Below the pieces are notes generated by a model. That model had not been told where the DNA came from and ran no database searches. It saw only the letters and a list, made by a program, of their open reading frames with translations. From the NCBI GenBank assembly GCA_035578155.1, contig JAPWDM010000004.1:55105376-55169375 (forward strand): a stretch of DNA of 64,000 nucleotides, read 5' to 3'. The position numbers and the translations under genes were made by a program. Source of the stretch: Brachynemurus nebulosus (Eukaryota; Arthropoda; Insecta; Neuroptera; Myrmeleontidae). This document shows, piece after piece, positions 1 to 13,252 of the stretch. Position 1 is the first letter of the stretch; each line of letters starts with the position of its first letter.

Positions 1-1
1 A

Positions 2-1705
2 CGTTTCACTATAATTACTGACCATCAACCTCTTCGTTGGCTCATGTCTCTAAAAGAACCCAATAGTAAATTGGTAAGATAGAGACTGAAACTCGAAGAA
101 TTCGACTACCAAATCATTCATAAACCTGGACGTCAAAATGCCAATGCAGACGCACTCTCTCGTGTATTAATAGACAGCAACCTTCATAGTAGCATTCACT
201 CGATGAATAGTAGCACTAATACCAATAACAATTCGGCAGATAGTACTTCTATTGAAACTGTACACAGGGCCTCCGAAGATGATACATCTTTAATACGAAT
301 TTCGGAAAACCCTCTAAACGATTTTAAAAATCAATTGATTATCAATAAAACAGAGAACACACAAAATGTCAGGAAACGTAAATTTGAAATTCTTTTTAAT
401 ACGCGACGACGTATCACGATTAACTTAACATCTGACGATGACGATACACTTATCTCCGTAATAAAAGAGAATGTTCCACCAAAACTCCTTTTAGCCCTTT
501 ATTGTCCCGACGATGAATTGTTCTTAAAAATACAAAGAATATACTCTGATTACTTTTCACAAGGCAAACAATATCGTATTATTAGAGCCACTAAAATCCT
601 CGAAGACGTTTTAGAAGAAGGCAAGCAGGACGAACTTATAAAAAAATACCACGACTTTAGACACACAGGCATTAATGAGACTTTTATTCATTTAAGACGT
701 AACCACTACTTCCCAAATTTAAAATCAAAAATATCATATTACGTTAACAATTGCAAACTTTGTAATGAAAACAAATACGATCGACGACCTCCTAAGCAAA
801 CTTTTGAACTAACTCAAACGCCGACACAACCTCTTGAAATTGTCCACTTGGACATATTTTATTTGGAAAATTTAAAATATTTAACTATCATTGATAAATT
901 CTCACGTTTCGGACAGGCGTATGAAATTGAAACAAGAAACACACCCCATATTCTCGAAGCAATGGCACAATATATTTCGCAATACGGACGACCAAAAAAT
1001 ATAGTAGTTGACGCCGAAAAAGGGTTCGATTCTATACGATTTAGACAATTTTGTGAAACATACGGAATTAATATACATATAACGGCTATTAGAAGTTCAA
1101 CGTCAAATTCTCCTGTTGAACGGTTTCATTCAACACTCCTGGAAAAATACCGTATCACTCACGCCACAGACAAATCTTCTTCACCTAGCCTGAAAATGTT
1201 ACATACAATTTTTATATATAACAACTCCATACATAACGCCATAAATTGCACTCCATACGAATTATTTTTTGGACGGAAATATGACTCTAAATTAACCCCC
1301 AACGCGGAAATGGTACAACAAGAACGTGAAAAGTTCCTACGTGAATCATTTCAAAATCAGGTCCAAAACAAAGAAAACAAAATAAATAAAATAAATACTA
1401 AACGCGAACCACCCATCAACTATTCACCCAACCAAATAAGTTATTTTCAGGAAAATAAACAAAATAATAAGTTACATAAAAAATTTAAACAAATCACTAT
1501 TAAAACTAACAATAGGGCAACAGTGACTGATACTAAAAATCGGAAAATCCCTAAAAGAAAACTAAGGCGACCTACCTTGTTACAGAATAACGCTACTCTT
1601 GACGAAAATAACGAAAATGCAGAGACTCGAAATACGGGACTTAACGAACAACCCGGGACTAGTGGCTGTGCAACTAGGGCAGGGCAGACTCAACCAAGGA
1701 TATAA
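2..1705 (+). CDS. pol: Errantivirus-like pol, C-terminal part: RNase H end plus integrase (one premature stop)
   Basis: Frame 2 is a continuation of a pol polyprotein entering from the left. The first 55 or so codons match the end of a Gypsy RNase H domain (TDHQPLRWLMSLKEPNSKL ... DALSRVL). The tryptophan codon expected after the KLVR motif is TAG at 80-82, which looks like TGG to TAG. Downstream the frame is open to 1705; the first ATG after the stop is at 203. The integrase has an H2C2 zinc-binding segment (H..H..C..C, about 650-775). It is followed by the catalytic triad D (VHLDIF, about 850), D (VVDAEKG, about 1010) and E (SPVERFH, about 1120), with D-to-E spacing close to 35. The tail is basic. 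It overlaps the env frame by about 107 bp, as expected when env is made from a spliced RNA. Integrase would insert the element cDNA into host DNA. Family assignment is firm; activity is unlikely because of the stop. Confidence 0.85.
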
Positions 1706-3191
1706 CAAATTCCTACACATCATTAACCTTAACCTTTATAAGGAAAATTTGGAAAAAATTGAAACTTCTTTAAAATATCTCGATAACGATAGCAATTATT
1801 TAAATAATTCTCTTAAAAACATAGTCAAATTAAAATTCAAAGAATTACAAAACACATTTAAACAAATTTACCCTATACGCGTAAAAAGAGCCCTCATAAA
1901 TGCATTAGGTTCTGCTATAAAATTTATAACCGGTAATATGGACAACGAAGATGCGCTAAGAATAAACCAGGATATAGAAAATATCAAATTAAACCAACAC
2001 AATTTAGTTTCTAGTAGCAATAAACAAATTAAAATCAACGAGATGATGTTCCAAAGATTTAATAATATTTCAGAACACATAAATTTACAGCAGGATGCCA
2101 TAAATAAAATTTTCTCCACAATGAGAGATCAAGTAGCGGGCAATTTAAATAATCGGGAACAGAACTTTCTAAGTGCTTTTCAACATGTTAATCATATAAT
2201 ATATAATATCGATCTATTGCATTCGCATTTGATTCAGCTAACTCAAGCAATAAATCTTGCAAAACTGAATGTACTTCCTACCCTAATATTGTCCCCCGAC
2301 GAATTAGATCACGCTTATGAAATTCTACAATCCCAAAACCTACCCATTCGATCCTTGTATCAAGTATATGAACTATTAACATTTCAAGCGTACTACAATA
2401 ACACTAATATCATTTTCAATGTACGTATCCCTATTTTCGAACCCGAATTTTATCAACTTAACCTTTTGGAACCGTTACCTATAAAAAATAAATCCATAGT
2501 AGTCCCATATCTATATATCCTTAGCGGAAAAAATGTAAATTACTTTTCAAAAAAGGAATGCCAACAACTGAATAAATTGTACATATGTAATAAAGAAGAT
2601 TTAGTAAAAATACCACAGACCGACAATTGCTTTAACCGTATCCTCCAAGGACAGACAGCAAACTGCACCTACGAGGAATCTGAAGAAACGACAAAAATTA
2701 AACAAATAACCCCGCAACATATTATAATCAAAAACGCCAAAAATCTTACAATTTTCACTACCTGCGGTATAGATCAACGAGCTATAACCGGAACCACATT
2801 GATCTACTTCAACAAATGTGAAATCACCATTAAAGGGACACTGTATCGAAACCAGGAATTCAGCGCTACAGAACAACTTCACATTTTACCTCTTCATGAG
2901 CTACAAGTTGAACAATACCAGCTATTGCTCAAAATCAACCTTAATAAACTTAACATGGCTAACATCGAAAACAGGAAAGAAATAAGGGAAGTAAGGACTA
3001 CAACATATGTTCATACGTCAAGTCTGTACATAACTATCATTTTTCTCATTGTAACTATCATCGTGTACATTACCATCCAGAAAATCATCAGAAACCGACT
3101 AGTTAAACGAAATGCATTATCGGCCCATCCAAACGAGCCAATACTCATCTGGAATAGCCCTCAAACTCAGCGGGGAGGAGTTATGGAATGA
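1599..3191 (+). CDS. env: Errantivirus-like envelope glycoprotein (Env, F-type)
   Basis: A 530-codon frame directly downstream of integrase, overlapping its end. It has a basic RVKR furin-type cleavage site at residues 94-97. A small/hydrophobic segment with an SAIKFITG motif follows it, in the position of the fusion peptide of insect errantivirus Env (baculovirus F-like). Several cysteines lie in the C-terminal half. One clear transmembrane segment sits at about residues 474-497 with a basic cytoplasmic tail. No signal peptide is visible at the first ATG. In this family the leader is normally joined by splicing, so the ATG at 1599 is only the limit of the open frame; the mature protein probably begins near the conserved GLVAVQLG segment. 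The frame is uninterrupted, unlike pol. The stop codon lies a few bases inside the inferred 3' LTR. Confidence 0.85.
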   Translation: MTKITKMQRLEIRDLTNNPGLVAVQLGQGRLNQGYNKFLHIINLNLYKENLEKIETSLKYLDNDSNYLNNSLKNIVKLKFKELQNTFKQIYPIRVKRALINALGSAIKFITGNMDNEDALRINQDIENIKLNQHNLVSSSNKQIKINEMMFQRFNNISEHINLQQDAINKIFSTMRDQVAGNLNNREQNFLSAFQHVNHIIYNIDLLHSHLIQLTQAINLAKLNVLPTLILSPDELDHAYEILQSQNLPIRSLYQVYELLTFQAYYNNTNIIFNVRIPIFEPEFYQLNLLEPLPIKNKSIVVPYLYILSGKNVNYFSKKECQQLNKLYICNKEDLVKIPQTDNCFNRILQGQTANCTYEESEETTKIKQITPQHIIIKNAKNLTIFTTCGIDQRAITGTTLIYFNKCEITIKGTLYRNQEFSATEQLHILPLHELQVEQYQLLLKINLNKLNMANIENRKEIREVRTTTYVHTSSLYITIIFLIVTIIVYITIQKIIRNRLVKRNALSAHPNEPILIWNSPQTQRGGVME

Positions 3192-3577
3192 CCACATCCG
3201 CCAAATAAGCTACATTAGCGTCTTCACACAGTCGCCTATACGTTTCATAGAATTTAGTGTCATAGGGCAATTATAACAAACTTATGAACATTAACATATC
3301 ATATTATAATATTATTCATATCATCATTTTATTTTATTATCTAAAATTGTAATTATACACAACATGTAATATGTATTAATTCTTTATGCTTAATAATCAT
3401 TATAAAACATATATAAACGATTAAAACAAAAGACACATTTAACTTCCGATTTAGCAGTTAAGCTAGGCGTAATCTCTGTTCGGGCATTATTCATTTCTTT
3501 GTAATATTTTATTGTATCAAAATTAATAAAAATTGTGAAAGTTAATTAAAATAAATTTTTAAAAAACTAATTTTAAT
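3179..3577 (+). repeat. Probable 3' LTR of the errantivirus-like element
   Basis: A purine tract (GGGGAGG) at 3172-3178 is followed by AGTTA, the usual errantivirus LTR start. The following 400 bp contain a TATA-like stretch near 3398-3415 and AATAAA-type signals near 3520-3555. The interval ends near TTTAATT. The 5' copy is outside the window, so both boundaries rest on motif resemblance only. Confidence 0.5.
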
Positions 3578-3589
3578 TGTTGTAAAACA

Positions 3590-4436
<847 letters not shown>

Positions 4437-4532
<96 letters not shown>
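4437..4532. repeat. (TA)n microsatellite
   Basis: About 95 bp of uninterrupted TA repeat. Confidence 0.97.
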
Positions 4533-4534
<2 letters not shown>

Positions 4535-4638
4535 ATTAGTCAAAAGTATGGGAATCGTAAAAAATCTCAGCGGGAAAGCATTTTTTGGATTGATGATGAT
4601 GACAAAAGTTTCGGAATTTTTTACGACGCATCCGATGA

Positions 4639-4789
4639 TGACCTTGACCTTGACCTCAAGGTCAAGGATCAAGGTCATATGAAGGTCAACTCCGTTATTT
4701 TAAATGGTAACCCCCTTTTCGACCTTGGAAATGGAAAGAGCAAAAAATTCTGCATCCGAATCTGACCTTGAAGTCAGTGATCAAGGTCA
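4639..4789. repeat. Cluster of TCAAGGTCA 9-mers in both orientations
   Basis: Six exact copies of TCAAGGTCA or its complement TGACCTTGA lie at 4639, 4645, 4656, 4669, 4763 and 4781, with extra AGGTCA half-sites around them. The first copies form a near-palindrome. The 9-mer equals the monomer site recognised by FTZ-F1/SF-1 and ERR-type nuclear receptors. Whether this is regulatory, or part of a repeat that happens to contain the motif, cannot be settled here. Confidence 0.6.
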
Positions 4790-4873
4790 AATTAAGGTTA
4801 AATGCTGATTTTTACTGTAATTTTTAATTGAAGTTTCTACTGTAATTTTTTTAATTTTGACGTTCCATAGTAA

Positions 4874-4980
4874 GTGTAGACAGGATGTAGACCTGCGCAA
4901 TTGGTGTAGCTAGAATGTAGACGTGCGCATTAGGTGCAGGTAGGATGTAGACGTGCGCAGTAAGTGAAGTAGGTAGGAAT
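4874..4980. repeat. 30-bp tandem repeat, about 3.5 units
   Basis: Units begin at 4874, 4904, 4934 and 4964. Each contains GATGTAGAC(G/C)TGCGCA with small substitutions. It is moderately GC-rich in an AT-rich setting. Confidence 0.85.
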
Positions 4981-5525
4981 GAGGTTGAAGGAAGAATAAA
5001 TAAACGAAGTATTTCAAAATTACCCCATAAAATTTAACTTTAAAATATTGGACTCTATAGGCTAACTTGTTCGTATAATATGTTGTAAGGTTACAATTTT
5101 ATGTGACAACTTTGAAATATTTCATTTTTTTATTCTTCTATAATTTCTTCTATAATATTTTTTTAAAAACATATTTTTTGAATTAAAAAAACTTGCTTTC
5201 ATGCTTATTAAGAAAAAAAAAAATGGGTGCTTAATTTATTTAACAATTTTTATAAGCCAGTTTCATTGCACACCTACAAAAAGTGTTCCGGTATAAGGGC
5301 TATTACGTTATATGATTTTTTTTTATCAAATTGCAAAATTAAGTGGAAAAGAAAGGTAACTTTTGAATCACTATGCAATAAAAGAGTCATTTAAGAATAT
5401 TTAATAAAGAAATGTCAAGCTATATTTGTTTAGAATTTATCGTTAATATTTATTATTTAATTAGTTAATGGAAATAGTTTGATGTAATTTCTAATGAGTA
5501 AGAAAGTCGAATATATAATTATGTA
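4981..5525. other. AT-rich interval, nothing recognised
   Basis: No coding frame, inverted repeat or tandem array was found. Confidence 0.5.
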
Positions 5526-7456
5526 TAATGGAGTCGGATAAACAAAGTATAAGGAACTGTTTCCCCCCTCAAATTTTTTTTTTTGTAGCATGTTAATTAC
5601 ATCGAAGACTATACGAAATGAACATTTTCTACCACTTGCAACCGCCGCTACGAAAGTTATCGGCCATTATGTGAAGAATCGACCATTTTAGTCGTACTTT
5701 CTTAATATAGATGAGTATATCTCGGTATGTGTAGGTCTAAAAAAAATGAAAAAAATTGAGGGTATTCACTATGATATAGTCTACCAGCGGTTACAGTATG
5801 AAATTTTTATCTGCACACATAACCTTAAAAAAAAATTATAACTGGAAATACTGCTAAATTTTGGTTTTTTGGTCTTAACTTCGGATGTTTTAAGTGAAAT
5901 TTGATGAAATTTTCAGAAAATATACTTTATAACGTGGACAATAACTGGTTAAAATTTCAAGTCAAAATATCTAACACAAATCCCGAAAATTAACGTCAAA
6001 TTTGAAAATTGACTGGCCAATGATTTTTGTGCATTTTATCGTATGAGGTTCTTTTTTTTCTTAAATTGTAGGTTTTTTTATGCACTTTATGATGGTGAAC
6101 AAGAAAAAATTTTTAAGCTTGAAAAAAGTGAAAAATATCGATTAGAAATTCAAAATTTTCGGCAATCAGCAGTATTTGAAAAATAATTCAAATCAAGTAA
6201 ACCGCTCTAATTTAAAAAATTTAAGTAACAATTTGTTCCAAATAAGGGTTACAAGCTTCTATATGAGGATTACATGAATCGAACCCGATTAAAAACCAAG
6301 TTTGGAGAAATTAAGGTTATATTGTTTTCAAAAATACACAACATCAAAAGTATATAAGCTGGAAGCTCCCATCACCTCACAAGCTGCAAATTCAATATTC
6401 TTTAAGAGTGTACTAAGAAACTAAGAAACAAACTAAGTGATTTAATACCCATGAGTCTTCCAAGGAACTATTTACTTAATTTTTCGAAAGTTGGTTTTTT
6501 AATTGGGTTCGATCCGTGTAATCCTCATGTGAAATATTGTAACCCTTGTATGGGAGAAATTATTATAACTCATAATGTTTAAATTATGGCGGTTTAAATT
6601 ATTGCAGCTCTTGCTGAATTTGCAGCTTGTGGGGTGGGTGGGAGCTTATATACCTTTGATGTTCTTTATTTTTGAAAACAATTGAACCTTACTTTCTCCA
6701 AACTTGGTTTTTAATCGGGTTCGATTCGTGTAATCCTCATATGGAAGCTTCTAACCCTTGTATGGAACAAATTATTACTTAAATTTTTTAAATTATAGCG
6801 GTTTACTTGATTTAAATTATTTTTCAAATACTGTTGATTGCCGAAAATTTTGAATTTCTAATCGATAATTTTCACTTTTTTCAAGCTTAAAAATTTTTTC
6901 TTGTTCACCATCATAAAGTGCATAAAAAAACCTACAATTTAAGAAAAAAAAGAACCTCATACGATAAAATGCACAAAAATCATTGGCCAGTTATTGGCCA
7001 GTTATCATTGGCCAGAAATTTTAACCAGTTATTGTCCACGTTATAAAGTATATTTTCTGAAAATTTCATCAAATTTCACTTAAAACATCCGAAGTTAAGA
7101 CCAAAAAACCAAAATTTAGCAGTATCTCCAGTTATAATTTTTTTTTAAGGTTATGTGTGCAGATAAAAATTTCATACTGTAACCGCTGGTAGACTATATC
7201 ATAGTGAATGGCCTCAATTTTTTTCATTTTTTTTAGACCTACACATACCGAGATATACTCATCTATATTAAGAAAGTACGACTAAAATGGTCGATTCTTC
7301 ACATAATGGCCGATAACTTTCGTAGCGGCGGTTGCAAGTGGTAGAAAATGTTCATTTCGTATAGTCTTCGATGTAATTAACATGCTACAAAAAAAAAATT
7401 TGAGGGGGGATACAGTTCCTTATTCACTAAAATTTGGTAGTTGTCCGACTCCATTA
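5526..7456. mobile_element. Foldback element with arms of about 880 bp
   Basis: The left (5526 to about 6405) and right (about 6605-7456) sequences are reverse complements over most of their length. They leave a central loop of about 200 bp. The ends read TAATGGAGTCGGA and TCCGACTCCATTA, flanked by GTA on both sides (5523-5525 and 7457-7459), a probable 3-bp target duplication. The arms differ by small indels: about 70 bp in the left arm is missing from the right near 7000. Part of the arm (GGGTTCGATNCGTGTAATCC) occurs a third time inside the loop at about 6500. There is no coding capacity. Confidence 0.85.
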
Positions 7457-7459
7457 GTA

Positions 7460-9783
7460 CTAATTACTGTATTTTTAACAAATCTCTGGTAATTTTTTTT
7501 TTTTTATAATGGAATTTTAAAAGATTATCTTTTAAAAATAAATTAAATTAAATTTCCAAGTGAAGGGTCCAATGGAAAATTGATAGTTATTATTAGATAA
7601 TTTTATTTAATTTTTACAAAATATTCTAGAATATGCATTTCAATCGATTTATATCTTGGACAAAATATCTTAAACTTTGTTTTCAAACTGAAGGTCCATA
7701 TTCACATCGTTCAAAAAACAGCAGTATTAATCGATATCGTTGAAAAATGTTGAAAACAGCTTCGTTTAAAAGTGTTCTGTTTGCCTGCGTTCAACGAATA
7801 AAATAAGCTAGTGTAGTAGACAGTCACAGAGGCTGTACGACGTCAAGTGAAATCCTACCAACTGCGACACAACGCTGTACCACGTCAGCAATTTCATATA
7901 ACACCTTCCTAGAATGAAAATGGGACATCTGGAAATATGGTGATTTCCACATTTGGTATCATACAATAGACAATTCAATAACTTATCGAGTATTTATAAG
8001 ATTGCAGCTGCAGGATGTATAATTTTTGAAGTGTATTGGTTTAAACATCAAGGTTACCATTTCAAATGTATTACCAAGATTTAAACTGCAATTTACATCT
8101 CAAAACGAGCATTTCTTAAATATGTATCCCACTTTCACAGTTTCATACTAAAAAAGCGATTAAGTACCTATATTGATAAAATAGTCTATTAGTTGGAAAT
8201 AAATTAGAACTAACAATGTGTTAATAATATATTTTTACTAGGGTATTAAAATCAATTAAATATATAAATAATAGAAAGAAGCAAAAATTTTTGCTTCATT
8301 TTTAACGCGTTTACCTACAAAGAAATGACCAATGAACTGTTCTGTATCATTTTTTTTTTCGCTATAAAAATCTGCCTATATTTGGAATTTACCACACTAA
8401 TTACACATGAGTTAAATTCTCTTACCGTTTTAATACTTTTTCTGATTTTAAAATTTATTTTGAATAAATTAAGTTTGTCGTATTCAAGTCTGCAGTGTTT
8501 AGTACTACTTACAAACTACAATAAACAAGAAGCTACAAACGTAACAGGTACATCATTTAAAATTATCCGGATATCTACCATATGCTTTCACCTAATTATT
8601 TTTGCAAATTAAGTCTACCTAGATTAAACTATGTACTTACTAACAGACTGATGGTTACATAGATCTTGCAAATATTATTATCAAACAAATGTTATTTGTC
8701 TGATAAATACGGTAGGCAGGCAGGTAGGTAGCTAGATGATCACAGGTGTAGTGGGAATGTATTATTACTATAATTATATTATTATTTTACAACTGTTATA
8801 AACAATACGTTAATATAAGTTACGTTTGTTGCTATTTAATGCCAAATAACATCGGGATATGTACTTACTGGAGTAGTTACAGCAATGTGGAAAGGTTACC
8901 CTAATTATTTATGTACATATTATAAAGAGAGAATGTTTCCATGTTAATCATAGACAATCTCTCAGGAGATATTCTTCTTCAGTTTACCTAGTGTGCAAAT
9001 CTACGTAGAAAAGTTTATGTCTGCGAATGTTTAATTAATTAACTGTGTTTAAATATTTAATAATAATGTTACCTCTTGTCTTGTGTATATTATCTCCAGG
9101 TACTTCGTGTTGAACTTACATAATACAAAGAATTTTTTAATTATTGTAGATAATTTAATTTTATGAAAACCCATAATAATTATGGTAAAATATTATATTT
9201 ATTTATCAAATTTTTCAAATGAAAATTTGACAAATATTTCACCATACAAAAGCTACATTTTAATTTAAAAAAAAAAAAAATTGGTAGTAATTTTTTATTT
9301 ATTATTTAATATTTGTTTTCAATGGCTTCATTTCAGTAAACTGCATTTTCACTAAAATTATATTTAATTACATATAGAGTAAGAAATATAGGCGACTGAG
9401 GTCTTACTGCGCATACTGAATACATGGTATACCGGGGGTGACTTGAGATACTTGATGAAGATTTAGTACTAAAAATCGTATCTGTTTGATTCTTGTCTTC
9501 AAAGACACTGTCCAAGCGGAGCAAGAAGTTCATCCTGTCGATGGATATCTCCCCACCATGACTACCCTTTGCCCTGTGGGGCGGTCAAATGTGCACGTGC
9601 AAACGGAGTAAATGAAGAGAAAGTGTGTGCGTAAGTGTTTTTAGGTTTTTTATTTTATTTTTAATTATTCATGTTTAAAGGTTTTTTGAAAATTTTCCTT
9701 TGTATCGAGTCACTATCAATTAAGTTTTTTCATGTATTGTAATTATTTAGTATTGTACATGTCAGATTAGATAATAATTTAAC
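7460..9783. other. AT-rich interval without a supported gene
   Basis: A 95-codon open frame at 8325-8612 is low-complexity, hydrophobic and typical of chance AT-rich frames. About 7845-7905 (GACGTCAAGTGAAA and following) resembles sequences near 14210-14310 and the complement of 32860-33500, so a dispersed repeat is present. Nothing else was recognised. Confidence 0.5.
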
Positions 9784-9786
9784 TTA

Positions 9787-11420
9787 CAAGTAAAGGTCCC
9801 GAGGCCGGACCTATCGATTTTGATGAAACTTAAATATATTGTAGAACACTAAAAACTAAGAGACACGTATTTTTTTTTATCTGCGGAAAAAACGGTTTGA
9901 AGGAGTGAAATCACCCTCCAAAAATTGGGGTAAAAATTTAATTTTTCAAATATCTCGAAAACAGTAAGAGATAGAGCAAAAGTTTAAATTGGCGATATTA
10001 CTCTTTTTTAAAGAGCTATCTATTGATATGCAATTTGTTCAAATTACATCAACAGGGGTGGTTGGGGGTTAAAATTTGAGGGTTAATTTCGCAAAAAGGG
10101 GGTGAAAAATAAACAATATAAAAATTTTGATTACAGATTTGAAATCTACGTCAAAAAATCTAATTGACCTGTTTTTGCTCAATATCCTAATATTAAGTCT
10201 AGGGGTAGTTAACTAGAGGGTGACTATGTCGAATAATCGTACTATTTGGGTATTTCAAGAAGTTCTTCTTCATGGAAAATAGCTTAAGACAATTAGAATA
10301 ACGTAGAAATGAAATTCTCGAATTCAAAATTGAGTTTGAGCAACATTGGAGAGGGGGTGAGTCACCCTCTTAAATTACATACTAGTTTATATACACTAAT
10401 TTTTGCTATTAACACACTGATAGTGGGTAAAATAATGTCACAATAAGTGGTTCTGAAGTTGGACTAAAATGAAATTCTCGAATTCAAAATTGAGTTTGAG
10501 CAACATTGGAGAGGGGGTGAGTCACCCTCTTAAATTACATACTAGTTTACATACACTAATTTTTGCAATTAAACACTGACAGGGGGGAATAATAGATGGT
10601 TCTGAAGACTATCGTATGTAAGGTTTTTATTAGGTTTCGTTATTTTAGGTTAGGTTATGTAATTGTCGGTATCGATAATTTTCGATAAGGAAAACTATAA
10701 TATCCATTAAAAAACAAACCTAATAAAGACCTTACATATGATAGTCCAACTTCAGAACCACTTATTGTGACATTATTTTACCCACTATCAGTGTGTTAAT
10801 AGCAAAAATTAGTGTATATAAACTAGTATGTAATTTAAGAGGGTGACTCACCCCCTCTCCAATGTTGCTCAAACTCAATTTTGAATTCGAGAATTTCATT
10901 TTTACGTTATTCTAATTGTCTTAAGCTATTTTCCATGAAGAAGAACTTCTTGAAATACCCAAATTATACGACTATTCGATATAGTCACCCTCTAGTTAAC
11001 TACCCCTAGACTTAATATTAGGGCATTGAGCAAAAACAGGTCAATTAGATTTTTTGACGTAGATTTCAAATCTGTAAACAAAATTTTTATATTGTTTATT
11101 TTTCACCCCCTTTTTGCAAAATTAACCCCCAAATTTTAACCCCCAACCACCCCTGTTGATGTAATATGAACAAATTGCATATCAATAGATAGCTCTTTAA
11201 AAAAGAGCAATATCGCCAATTTAAACTTTTGCTCTATCTCTTACTGTTTTCGAGATATTTGAAAAATTAAATTTTTACCCCAATTTTTGGAGGGCGATTT
11301 CACCCCTTCAAACCGTTTTTCCGCAGATAAAAAAAAATACGTGTCCCTTAGTTTTTAGTGTTCTACAATATATTTAAGTTTCATCAAAATCGATAGGTCC
11401 GGCCTCGGGACCTTTACTTG
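9787..11420. mobile_element. Foldback element, CAAGTAAAGG family, copy 1
   Basis: Ends CAAGTAAAGGTCCC ... GGGACCTTTACTTG, with TTA on both sides (9784-9786 and 11421-11423). The arms of roughly 700-850 bp are near-perfect reverse complements around a short centre near 10670 that contains ATCGATAATTTTCGAT. The left arm carries an extra partial duplication: the AAATGAAATTCTCGAATTC segment appears at about 10309 and about 10468. Two other copies lie at 26819-27673 and 35168-36652. There is no coding frame. Confidence 0.92.
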
Positions 11421-11578
11421 TTAGATAATAAATTAATTTCCTTCCATCTTCTTGAAATGAGGGCATGTAATTTTCGGACTTTTCTTAAAATGCGCTTGAA
11501 ATTAGTCAACTGTTTGTTAATCTCTGTTGTAAATTCCGCACTGGTCAGAAAATTAACATAAGTATGTACATGATAAAC

Positions 11579-11581
<3 letters not shown>

Positions 11582-11665
<84 letters not shown>
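11582..11665. repeat. (TA)n microsatellite
   Basis: About 84 bp of pure TA repeat, shortly after foldback copy 1. Confidence 0.97.
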
Positions 11666-11667
<2 letters not shown>

Positions 11668-11992
11668 CCTATATAAATATAAAAATAAAATTAAGAAAAA
11701 AACCGTATAACCTTAACCTAACTAGATCTTATATCAAAGTCTAAGTATATTGTCAAAACTAACTGCACAAGCGGTATCCAAACTGGGGGGGGGGGGCACG
11801 TAATATTTACCAGGGGCGCGCAGGTTAATTGCAAATATCATCGTATAAAATCATATAAAATCATGGTTTTAAGAATAAGCGGTCAAACATAATTACCAAA
11901 TAATGGACATTTTATATTAGAGAGTTACGTGGTCTTTTTTAGCAAGAAAAAAAGACACAATTTTTTCGATTTTCTTTTTAGGGTAAAGGTAC

Positions 11993-13005
11993 CGGTAGTT
12001 GGCAGTGCTTTAGAAGTTGATACTTGCAATTTTAAACTGTTATTATAAGACAATCAATAGCTTTTTTTAATTAATATAATTTTGGCTGGTCACATACAGC
12101 AATCTGGTTTTCATGTTAATAATTATCTCGAAAAGTGCACCGCCAGTTGTGATGTAATTAAATATTTTATAAATGCATATGTTTTAATTCTGACAAATGT
12201 TGTTTTTGTAATCGTAATATATAAGCAGATAAATTTTTGGATTATTCAGTTTTAAGAAACATACATATTTTTATGTTTGAAAATGACTAGAATCGACTAT
12301 AAATAGATGGAAGTGGATGCTAAAATTCATTAGCTGATAATTTCTGCGTCAGGGACTTGTCATCTGTGGGTGTCAACTACTGGGTCCTGATATAAGTCAA
12401 ATTTTAGTAGCTGACATCAGAGTCAACTGATGATGCAACAATACTATTTGTATATTTTAACGGTGATTTACTGTATTTCCTCTAAGATTTCAGTGAGTTA
12501 ATTTAAAATATATTTTCAACGTCGGGATCTAGTAGACCCCCTACCCTCCTGTCATTAACTAACTCAGTTAGTGTCAACTACTAGAACACAATTTATAACT
12601 TGCCACGATTTAGATTATGAGAAATTTTACGGTGAAACTTAGCCAGTTTTTTATTCACTCGGCACTTTTTATTTGGTTTTAAAAGCTTGCCAAGCTCTAA
12701 TGTAAAATATCTATTAATTACAATAAAAATGTGTATTTTTAAAATCATTTTATTTTATGCCGATTTTGCAAGAAAAATGTGTTTGGAACTAAACAGTTTA
12801 TTTCATCTAAACTCTATTTCCGGACAACATAATGAAATTGTACTCGTCAATTTTTCACATTTATGTTTTTGTTGGGATTTCATGACTTTCCGTAGGGAAT
12901 TAAAAACTGCCTACTCAGATTGTTAAAAAGATTGCTTTGTGTCAACTTCTGAAATTAATTAATGTCAACTACTAAAAATGGTAAAATTAAAAGTGTCAAC
13001 TACTG
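11993..13005. mobile_element. Possible DNA element with subterminal AGTAGTTGACAC repeats
   Basis: The left end has GTAGTTGGCAGTG and AGAAGTTGATAC. The right end has three complements of the same motif: GTGTCAACTTCTG at about 12941, ATGTCAACTACT at about 12962 and GTGTCAACTACTG at about 12993. Further copies lie inside at about 12369 and 12572. Inverted terminal plus subterminal copies of one 12-mer are typical of cut-and-paste elements. No clear target duplication was seen, so the ends are approximate. Confidence 0.5.
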
Positions 13006-13062
13006 ACTCTATTTTAGGAATCTTCTTTTAAATTTTTCCAAAGGAGAATTTCATTATTTTCT

Positions 13063-13252
<190 letters not shown>

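Larger units (their letters stand above)
1..3577 (+). mobile_element. 3' part of an errantivirus-like (Ty3/gypsy, env-bearing) LTR retroelement
   Basis: The order RNase H end, integrase, env, purine-rich tract and LTR-like tail is that of insect endogenous retroviruses (errantiviruses). The 5' LTR, gag and most of pol lie left of the window. A single in-frame stop in pol shows that this copy is no longer fully functional. The right end is placed before the (TA)n tract that starts near 3594. It is inferred from the TTTAATT-like end and is not proven, because the 5' LTR and the target duplication cannot be seen. Confidence 0.85.

Noticed and set aside
1868..2882. Minus-strand frames of 83-93 codons opposite env
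   Set aside because: Antisense shadows of the env coding frame.
8325..8612. 95-codon hydrophobic open frame
   Set aside because: Low-complexity AT-rich translation, no domain, no gene context; chance frame.
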